The translations under genes and the position numbers were made by a program. Below the pieces are notes generated by a model that had not been told where the DNA came from, searched no databases, and saw only the letters and a program-made list of their open reading frames with translations. Below are positions 56,907 to 64,000 of a stretch of 64,000 nt of DNA, piece by piece (the stretch's first letter is position 1; the number at the start of each line of letters is the position of its first letter). The stretch spans positions 765,938-829,937 of the forward strand of contig NZ_LVLC01000001.1 of NCBI RefSeq assembly GCF_002092855.1, read 5' to 3'. Source of the stretch: Campylobacter concisus (lineage in GTDB: Bacteria > Campylobacterota > Campylobacteria > Campylobacterales > Campylobacteraceae).

Positions 56907-57428
56907 TTACGAATTCGCTCTCATTTCTCTTATCATTACACGCTCTCTAGCTGTTACATAAGCGTTCCAGTCGGCTTCATCCTCTTCATGCATATTTTCT
57001 ATCTTTGCTAAATTTTCACTAATAGCTCTTAAATAAAGACTCAAATTTCTCTTTGGAAAGATAGGCATAGCAATCCTTGCGTAGTAAATTTCATCTTTTA
57101 TAAATTTTTCTTCGCTTATTTTGATGTGTGTAAAACCGATTTCTTCGATGCTCGTCCTCTCTTTTAGTGGCAAATATTGCTTATGTTCATTTTTAATATA
57201 ATCACTCAGCGCATCAACTTTTCTATGAAGCTCGATCAACAAAGTTAATAAAACTTGATCGCTCTCTTTGGTTTCACCACGTGATTTAGCTCGTTTTAGC
57301 CAAGCCCCAAGCGCATCCTCTTCACCAGGCAAGATGGAGTCAAACTCTCTTTTAAATTTCTCACTCCCATCTTTATCAGACTCAAATTCCATATCAAGAG
57401 GCGCTTTAAACAGCTTAATCTCACTCAT
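56907..57428 (-). CDS. Soluble protein of unknown function upstream of the coiled-coil gene
   Basis: A 173-residue acidic/charged protein without signal or TM. The N-terminal half is helical (LLTLLIELHRKVDALSDYIKNEHKQYLPLKERTS); the C-terminal half starts IGFTHIKISEEKFIKDEIYYARIAMPIFPKRNLSLYLRA, a beta pattern that resembles PilZ-like domains but lacks a clear RxxxR c-di-GMP motif. It overlaps mqnP by four bases. I do not recognise the family with confidence. Confidence 0.65.
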   Translation of the reverse strand: MSEIKLFKAPLDMEFESDKDGSEKFKREFDSILPGEEDALGAWLKRAKSRGETKESDQVLLTLLIELHRKVDALSDYIKNEHKQYLPLKERTSIEEIGFTHIKISEEKFIKDEIYYARIAMPIFPKRNLSLYLRAISENLAKIENMHEEDEADWNAYVTARERVMIREMRANS

Positions 57429-58300
57429 AATACGCTAATCCAAACAAAGATAAAAAATAAAATTCCCAAATAGCCATTTAACGTAAAAAATGCTCTATCT
57501 ATCTTGCTAAAGTCGCGTCTTACGATTCTATGCTCAAAAAATAAGATCACACCACTTACTAAAATTCCAAAAAATGCCATCGCTCCAAGCCCAGCTGCCC
57601 AAGCAAAAAGTAGCCAAAATATAAAAGCTAAAGCGTGAAAAATAGCCGACAGAAATAGCGTAGCCTTGTCGCCGTAAATAGCTGGTATGCTAAAGAGCTT
57701 GTTTTCTTTATCAAATTTCATATCCTGAAGTGAGTAAAGCAAGTCAAATCCAGCTACCCAAAATGTCACACCAAGGCAAAGTAGCACACTCCAAAGCGGT
57801 ATAGCAGCGCTCACTGCGACCACGCCAGCGATGGGAGCAAGACCTAGGCTAAGGCCAAGCACTAGGTGTGCTAGCTCGCTAAAGCGTTTAAATAGCGAAT
57901 ATCCACCAAGAACAGCTAAAATAGGAAAACTTAGCCAAAATGCGAGCGAATTTATAAAATAAGCACATACGATAAAAACAAACGTATTTGCTGCGATGAA
58001 AAGCTGCATATTGCTCCTGCCAATACGACCATCAACGCTTGGACGGCTTGCAGTTCGCGGATTTAACTTATCGATATCTTCATCTTTGTATCTATTAAAA
58101 GCCATAGCAAAATTTCTAGCACTAACAGCGCAAAAAATACCTAAAATAAGCAGTTTAAAGCCAAACCAAGCCGAGCCACTTTCTATCTTGCTAGCAACTA
58201 TCATCGCAACAAAAATAAAAGGCAAAGCAAAAACAGAATGCTTAAAAACGATAAGTTCAGCAATAATTTTTAATTTTTCTATCATTTGATAAATTTCCAT
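57425..58300 (-). CDS. UbiA-family prenyltransferase, probably MqnP of menaquinone synthesis
   Basis: A 291-residue inner-membrane prenyltransferase with about eight to nine TM helices. The two Asp-rich motifs are NRYKDEDIDKLNPRTASRP and YSLQDMKFDKENK. Campylobacters make menaquinone by the futalosine route and use MqnP, so MqnP is more likely than UbiA. ATG at 58300 or five codons later cannot be distinguished (AAAGAAA precedes the first). Confidence 0.82.
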   Translation of the reverse strand: MEIYQMIEKLKIIAELIVFKHSVFALPFIFVAMIVASKIESGSAWFGFKLLILGIFCAVSARNFAMAFNRYKDEDIDKLNPRTASRPSVDGRIGRSNMQLFIAANTFVFIVCAYFINSLAFWLSFPILAVLGGYSLFKRFSELAHLVLGLSLGLAPIAGVVAVSAAIPLWSVLLCLGVTFWVAGFDLLYSLQDMKFDKENKLFSIPAIYGDKATLFLSAIFHALAFIFWLLFAWAAGLGAMAFFGILVSGVILFFEHRIVRRDFSKIDRAFFTLNGYLGILFFIFVWISVL

Positions 58301-58390
58301 TTTCTTTAAAAATGGTTGATTTTACACCATTTTGCTTTAAATTTGAATTTATATTATCATTACAAGATTAATTTAAAACAAAGGGTTATT

Positions 58391-59605
58391 ATGGGCAAAG
58401 TAGCGATTATTGGAGATAGTTTTAGTGCGTTATTTACGGCTTACGAATTAGCTAAAAAAGGTGAAGAAATTTTAATTATTAGCAGCCAAAAAGATGATTT
58501 TACAAATGGAATTTTAACGCCTTTTGGTACACACGCTCTTGCAAAAGATGGAGCGATATCTAGCTCGTTTATGGGGCTAGTTAGCAAAAAAAGCGAGCTT
58601 GATATAAGTATTTGCTTAAATGAAAATTTTAGAGCTTGGATGACAAATTTTACACTTAAATCAACCAAAGCTCACGACAAAAAGATGCAAATTTTGTTTT
58701 CAAAATTTGGTAAGAGAAGCTTTGAAATTTTAAGAGATTTAAGTAACAAATATCCGCAGATAAATTTCGATGAGAGCGGCGTTTATCTACTTTTTAGCAA
58801 TGACGAAAGCTTTAAAAAAAGGCTTGATGAGATAAAGGTTGCCCATAGCGAGCAAGAAATTTTAAGCATAGATAAAGAGCTTGCAAATTTTGGGCTAATA
58901 AATAAAAACATAAAAGGCGCTATAAATTTAGCCAACAACGCAAGCATTGATACAAATGAGCTCAAAAAAGCTTTGATAAATGAGTTAAATTCTCTCGGGG
59001 TAAAATTTATAAATGATGAAATTTATGGGCTAAAAACGCAAGGGCAAATAGTGCAAAAAGCTACCAGCAATAACGGAGAATATGAGGCCGATAACTTTGT
59101 GATCGCTTCAAAAAATTTAGAGCTTTCAAATAAACTAGGCACGAGCATAAATGCGATTTTGGCTAAATTTTATACCATTGATCTTAGCCTAAACGAAGGA
59201 CAAATCCCTAAAAAACCAATCATCTTAAATGATCTATTTGCCAAAATTTATCCTACTAAAAATGGTGTTACGATTATTACAAATTTACAAGTCGGCGCTA
59301 TCGATACGCTTGTTAAAACTGAAAAGATTAATGCATTTTTAAATGAACTAAAGATACATCTTGGTATAAGCGAGCTAAAAGAGCCTAGCTTTAGGGCAAA
59401 CTACGTACTTCTTAGCTCAAACGATAAACCAGCTCTTGGACGCGATAACATATATAGTAACTTGATCTATAACCAAGCTTATGGACTAAATGAACTTAGC
59501 TTTGCTCCGTATTTTGCTGGCGTTTTAGCAAGTCTTATAAAAGATAGCAAAAACAACGAGAAAAATGATGAAATTTTACTCTTTAGCTCGTTTTACGAGG
59601 GCTAG
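58391..59605 (+). CDS. FAD-dependent oxidoreductase (Rossmann fold), substrate unknown
   Basis: A 404-residue flavoprotein-like protein. The N-terminal Rossmann motif is KVAIIGDSFSALFTAYELAKKGEEILIIS (GxxxxA instead of GxGxxG), and a C-terminal LSSNDKPALGRDNIYSNL resembles the second FAD contact of DAO-like proteins. I start at the ATG at 58391 (AAGGGTTATT upstream); an upstream ATG at 58316 would add a poor 25-residue leader. It is transcribed with miaA, whose start lies two bases after its stop. Confidence 0.7.
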   Translation: MGKVAIIGDSFSALFTAYELAKKGEEILIISSQKDDFTNGILTPFGTHALAKDGAISSSFMGLVSKKSELDISICLNENFRAWMTNFTLKSTKAHDKKMQILFSKFGKRSFEILRDLSNKYPQINFDESGVYLLFSNDESFKKRLDEIKVAHSEQEILSIDKELANFGLINKNIKGAINLANNASIDTNELKKALINELNSLGVKFINDEIYGLKTQGQIVQKATSNNGEYEADNFVIASKNLELSNKLGTSINAILAKFYTIDLSLNEGQIPKKPIILNDLFAKIYPTKNGVTIITNLQVGAIDTLVKTEKINAFLNELKIHLGISELKEPSFRANYVLLSSNDKPALGRDNIYSNLIYNQAYGLNELSFAPYFAGVLASLIKDSKNNEKNDEILLFSSFYEG

Positions 59606-59607
59606 AC

Positions 59608-60483
59608 TTGTTTAAAGAATTTGCAATAATTGGCACCACAGCAAGCGGTAAAAGCGATCTTGCATTTGAGCTTGCAAAGAAGCTTAACGGCGTCATCTTA
59701 AGCCTTGATTCGCTTGCACTTTATAAAGAGATAGATATCGCCAGCGCAAAGCCAAATAAAGAGCAGCTTGAAGCCATAAAGCACTTTGGTGTAAATGAAA
59801 TTTATCCTGATGAAGAATTTAGTGTTGGGGCATTTTTTGAAATTTATAAAAATGCAAAGAATTTTGCGCGCTCACAAGACTGCCCACTCATCATTACAGG
59901 AGGCAGTGGCTTTTATCTAAAATCAATGCTTAGCGGACTTGCACCAGATGTGCCAAAATGTGAGCTAAATTTAAGCAATGAAGAAATTTACGAGTTAGCT
60001 GCAAAAATCGATCCTGAGTTTGCAAGCAAATTTAGCCAAAACGACTCTTATCGCCTCGAAAAATGGTATCAAATTTATAAATTTAGTAACCAAACCCCAA
60101 GCATTTGGCTAAGAGAAAATACTAAAGAGAGCATCATAAAAGAACTAGCGATATTTGAAATTTTATGGGATAAAGATGAGCTTAGAGAACGTATCAAAAA
60201 GAGAACAAAAGGCATGCTTGAAGCTGGACTCATAGATGAGGCAAAATTTTTGTTTAATAAATACAAAAGTGAGCCAAAACCCCTAAAATCAATAGGTTTA
60301 AAAGAGTGCAAGCAATTTTTAGATAAAGAAATTTCTCAAAACGAGCTTGAAGAGCTCATAGCTACGCACACGGCTCAGTTAGCAAAACGTCAGCGAACCT
60401 TTAATCGCTCGCAGTTTGAAAAAAAATTCGTGGGTGATTTGGATCAAATTAGAAGTGAAATTTTAAAATTCTTAAGAGAATAA
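59608..60483 (+). CDS. miaA: tRNA dimethylallyltransferase
   Basis: A 291-residue enzyme. The P-loop is IIGTTASGKSDLA (Gly9-Ser16), followed by LSLDSLALYKEIDIASAKP with the catalytic Asp, and ITGGSGFYLKSMLSGL. The C-terminus has THTAQLAKRQRTFNRSQF, typical of MiaA. It adds dimethylallyl to A37 of tRNAs reading UNN codons. The start is TTG at 59608 with GAGG eight bases upstream; the slightly short tail is normal for the genus. Confidence 0.95.
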   Translation: MFKEFAIIGTTASGKSDLAFELAKKLNGVILSLDSLALYKEIDIASAKPNKEQLEAIKHFGVNEIYPDEEFSVGAFFEIYKNAKNFARSQDCPLIITGGSGFYLKSMLSGLAPDVPKCELNLSNEEIYELAAKIDPEFASKFSQNDSYRLEKWYQIYKFSNQTPSIWLRENTKESIIKELAIFEILWDKDELRERIKKRTKGMLEAGLIDEAKFLFNKYKSEPKPLKSIGLKECKQFLDKEISQNELEELIATHTAQLAKRQRTFNRSQFEKKFVGDLDQIRSEILKFLRE

Positions 60484-60505
60484 AACTAGCCCACAAGGGC
60501 TAGTT
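60484..60505. terminator. Bidirectional hairpin between miaA and nifU
   Basis: AACTAGCCC / GGGCTAGTT with an ACAA tetraloop sits between the converging stops at 60483 and 60513. T-rich flanks are modest on both sides, so termination in either direction is likely but not perfect. Confidence 0.75.
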
Positions 60506-60512
60506 AATAAAA

Positions 60513-61505
60513 TCAAATAGGCATTACCCTAATTTTTGGGCTTAAGCTCTCTTGTAAGACATTTTCAATCGCGTAAAGAGTGCCAGTTGAGCCACTTGCA
60601 CAGCCCGAGCAAGCACCAAGATAGCGGATATAAATATCAGTATTTTCTCCATTATCATTTCTGATATCTAAAATTTCTAAATTTCCACCATCCATCTCAA
60701 GCATTGGGCGAATTTCTTTATCTATGACAGACTCTACCGCTTTCAGCTGTCCTACCATCGTCATATTTTCAAAGCTAATGTCACCTAAAGTGTGATTTGC
60801 TTGGGCATTTGCCTGAGCTTCGATCTTCTCACGCTCCATTTCAGCCCTAGTATCACGCAAAATATCAACCAAATAATATTCTCTTTTTTCATGGCCACCA
60901 GGCTTTACGCAAGACTTGCAAAATGCGCCAGCTTTGGTGTATTGCGTGATCTCTTCAACTGTGTGAAGGTCATTTAGTCTTATCACTTCTTTAATCGTAC
61001 CAAGGCTTACCCTAGCGCACTCGCAAACGATGATCTCATCTTCAAAATGCTCTGGATCTATGCCTTTATAGCTTGCAGCTGCTGCTTTTATAACATCATA
61101 CGCCATAACTGAGCAGTGCATCTTTTGAGGCGGAACAGCCGGTGTTTCTGGGTTGTCACGCATAGCTCTTTCAACATCTAAATTTGTTATCTTGACAGCT
61201 TCATCGACCGTTTTGCCAATACAAAGCTCAGCCATCGTATCAGAGCTAGCTATCGCTGTGCCACAGCCAAAGCTTTTAAATTTAGCATCTATTATTTTGT
61301 CTGTCTTTTCATCAACAAGCCAGTATAGCCTAACCGCATCACCGCAGCTTTCTGCACCAAAGTCAGCCACAATAAGCTTTGCATTTGCCTTTTTAGCATC
61401 TTCTTCGGTTATCTCTCCCATAAATTTAGGATTATTCATCCTATCTTGCACTACCTTAGAATACTCATCCCAGATAGAGCCTCCGATCAAATTATTCTTT
61501 GCCAT
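60513..61505 (-). CDS. nifU: NifU, three-domain Fe-S cluster scaffold
   Basis: A 330-residue full-length NifU. The IscU-like N-terminal domain has Cys54, Cys81 and Cys131 as scaffold ligands; the central BFD-like [2Fe-2S] domain has Cys161, Cys163, Cys196 and Cys199 (VCECARVS, FCKSCVKPG); the C-terminal Nfu domain has Cys299 and Cys302 (ACSGCASG). An Ala/Glu-rich linker joins the last two. It accepts sulfur from the adjacent cysteine desulfurase. Seventeen bases follow the iscS stop. Confidence 0.96.
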   Translation of the reverse strand: MAKNNLIGGSIWDEYSKVVQDRMNNPKFMGEITEEDAKKANAKLIVADFGAESCGDAVRLYWLVDEKTDKIIDAKFKSFGCGTAIASSDTMAELCIGKTVDEAVKITNLDVERAMRDNPETPAVPPQKMHCSVMAYDVIKAAAASYKGIDPEHFEDEIIVCECARVSLGTIKEVIRLNDLHTVEEITQYTKAGAFCKSCVKPGGHEKREYYLVDILRDTRAEMEREKIEAQANAQANHTLGDISFENMTMVGQLKAVESVIDKEIRPMLEMDGGNLEILDIRNDNGENTDIYIRYLGACSGCASGSTGTLYAIENVLQESLSPKIRVMPI

Positions 61506-61522
61506 GTTATTTCCTTTAAATT

Positions 61523-62779
<1,257 letters not shown>

Positions 62780-62936
62780 TTAAAAGCAAGTTTAAAAATA
62801 TGCTTTAATTTTTTCAAAATTCAGCTCATTTTGATATTAAAATATATTGAAATTCTTTATCAAAATTTGTATATATCGCTATTTGCGATTTTTCTTATAA
62901 AAAAGTCTAATTATCTCTTAAAATTAATTTATTTTT

Positions 62937-63127
62937 TTAAGTTAATAGTGCGACAAACATATTGCCTACATGCATTATTTCGTTGTAGTTTTCTTCTAGT
63001 TTTTCATATGAGGTTTTATAAAGTTCTATTAGGCCGGTTATCATAGAGATGCCTATGTCTTTGATTGTAGTGGCTTAATATATTTATAGTTGGCTCCGTT
63101 TGGAGCTATAGATATTAAATTTATTAT
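62937..63127 (-). pseudogene. Remnant of a small unrecognised gene
   Basis: The 414 bases between iscS and the gene ending at 63128 hold, besides the iscS promoter, a coding-like trace on the minus strand. From about 63127 one frame reads ISIAPNGANYKYIKPLQSK, with no start codon and ending at a stop after KT; another frame then gives DIGISMITGLIELYKTSY and KLEENYNEIMHVGNM to a stop at 62937. One extra A at the AAA run (63060-63062) would join them. The second half can stand alone as a 35-residue ORF from 63044. I recognise no family. Confidence 0.4.
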
Positions 63128-63685
63128 TTAATCCTTTATATTATGCTCTTTGGCATAGCTTAGGATCTTTTGCCTAAGATCTTCAGGAAAGCTATCTCTA
63201 TACATTACTGGCGTTAGTGGATTTAGCTTTTTGTCTAATTTACCAGCCTCATATAGTCTTATTAGCTCTTCTGGTGTGTTGTAGTATGGTGCATTTGGAT
63301 ATCCTTCTGGTGGAGTTAGAGACATTATTTTAGCTTCTAGAAGGGTGGAGTCGATGTATAAGTCTATGTCTCTTTGTGTCATCTTATTTGGAAAGCCTTT
63401 TTTGTCAAATCTAGTTGTAAAATGTGGCATTTCCTTTTTGAGATATGACATAAATTCCTCCCTCGTTGTTTTATTAGCGTCAAAGTCTCTAGGATCTAAT
63501 AGCTCACCTTTATCTTCTACGAGCTCTCTTAAAAATTTATGTGTTGTTCCCTCTGGGTCAAATGCCACCCCACCTCTATTAAAATCCATCACAAAGTAAT
63601 TACCTACTATTTCATCTAAATAAGGCATCATGCCATATTCATCTAGTGGAGGATTAGTAAATAGTTTTCTAAACTCTTCTGCCAT
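63128..63685 (-). pseudogene. C-terminal part of an unrecognised accessory protein, probably frameshifted
   Basis: A 185-residue frame that begins MAEEFRKLFTNPPLDEYGMM and ends SFPEDLRQKILSYAKEHNIKD. It is charged, soluble and rich in Pro/Tyr/Asp (LTPPEGYPNAPYYNTPEEL; DFNRGGVAFDPEGTTHKF). It has no Shine-Dalgarno upstream. In its own frame coding continues upstream as TYNIGLNKNLQ, and one additional A in the run at 63718-63722 joins it to the preceding frame. So the annotated ATG is probably not a real start. No family recognised; not like the housekeeping genes around it. Confidence 0.5.
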
Positions 63686-63705
63686 TTGTAAATTTTTGTT
63701 TAGAC

Positions 63706-64000
63706 CTATATTGTAAGTTTTTGATATTCAAATAGATCACCTAAAAAATCTAAAGCCTTTACTACTCCTAGCTGAGCTGCTAAGAAAATTCTTTGATAAT
63801 CTCTTGCTTTAAAGCCTGCTTCATTTCCATATGAAAATCCCATAGGATTTCCAAGTATCCCAGCACACATTCCCCACTCTGCAGAAAAGAGCATTGATTT
63901 TAATGTGCCTTTGTGAGCATTTACTTCATCATAAATTTCAGCATATTCAGGCTTTGTTAGTTTGCCTTTGCTATCTACTCTACCTATTGCATCTTCAGGG
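63706..64000 (-). pseudogene. N-terminal side of the same accessory protein, cut by the window edge
   Basis: The frame is open to the last base of the window, giving 97 visible residues. They include GRVDSKGKLTKPEYAEIYDE, then SAEWGMCAGILGNPMGFSYG, KARDYQRIFLAAQLGVVKAL and DLFEYQKLTI before the stop. The Gly/Met-rich GILGNPMGFSY stretch suggests a buried or membrane-near segment. The last three residues before the stop differ from what a one-A insertion would give (EYQKTYNIGLN), which continues smoothly into the next gene. The 5' end lies outside the window. Confidence 0.5.

Noticed and set aside
62831..63046. A plus-strand frame in the gap after iscS
   Set aside because: No Shine-Dalgarno and AT-driven Ile/Leu/Phe composition; the opposite strand gives more protein-like text.
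63091..63107. GGCTCC / GGAGCT hairpin between the accessory ORF and the remnant
   Set aside because: Short stem with a G-T pair and no T tract on either side, so it is not convincing as a terminator; it also lies in the remnant reading frame.

Overview
The window looks like a chromosome segment of a Campylobacter, most likely from the C. concisus/C. curvus side of the genus. The evidence is AT-rich, densely packed genes with strand-consistent operons; a CadF-type outer-membrane protein; a cbb3 oxidase as terminal oxidase; an AddA/AddB pair of the short epsilonproteobacterial kind; a NifS/NifU pair in place of an Isc operon; an MqnP-type prenyltransferase; and gene blocks whose order matches C. 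jejuni as I remember it. The species is inferred. I see no rRNA, tRNA, CRISPR array or insertion sequence.

Layout. 1-897: 3' part of a YhiN-type flavoprotein. 1.1-9.1 kb (minus): HAD phosphatase, cadF, rpsI-rplM and addB-addA. 9.2-9.8 kb (plus): a flavin reductase. 9.9-14.5 kb (minus): ccoNOQP followed by four small membrane or periplasmic genes (DUF4006, a 33-residue peptide, a TPM-like protein and FixH). 14.6-18.2 kb: an OmpR-type response regulator, a TauE/SafE-type membrane protein, carA, a DUF507 gene and a small membrane protein. 18.3-25.9 kb (minus): fabZ-lpxA-clpX-mreB-mreC-carB, joining envelope lipid synthesis, cell shape and pyrimidine/arginine precursor supply. 26.0-31.8 kb (minus): a five-gene peptide/nickel ABC importer running into queH. 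32-35.3 kb (plus): a giant AsmA-like DUF748 protein.

35.8-41.1 kb (plus): tautomerase-bcp-dsbA, then ilvE, a prohibitin-type protein, hisIE and two DUF2393 proteins. 41.3-44.3 kb (minus): lipoprotein, purF, a frameshifted DUF2314-like gene and dapB. 44.5-51.5 kb (minus): thioredoxin system, yraN, hom, an aminotransferase, a periplasmic protein, a RodZ-like protein and a TrmH-family methyltransferase. 51.6-56.3 kb (minus): rsmI, rpmE, rsmE, small envelope genes and the tightly coupled moaA-queE-queD. 56.4-60.5 kb: two uncharacterised genes, mqnP, then (plus) an FAD protein and miaA. 60.5-62.7 kb (minus): nifU and iscS. 62.9-64.0 kb: an unrecognised accessory locus that appears broken by frameshifts.

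Functional themes are microaerobic respiration and its assembly, tRNA modification (queE, queD, queH, miaA), Fe-S cluster building, and thiol redox in cytoplasm (trxA/trxB, bcp) and periplasm (dsbA). The most unusual signals are a 33-codon membrane peptide inside the cbb3 operon, a NikR-like operator over the importer promoter, a QueE with a stretched radical-SAM cysteine motif, and three places where one extra A would restore a longer reading frame.
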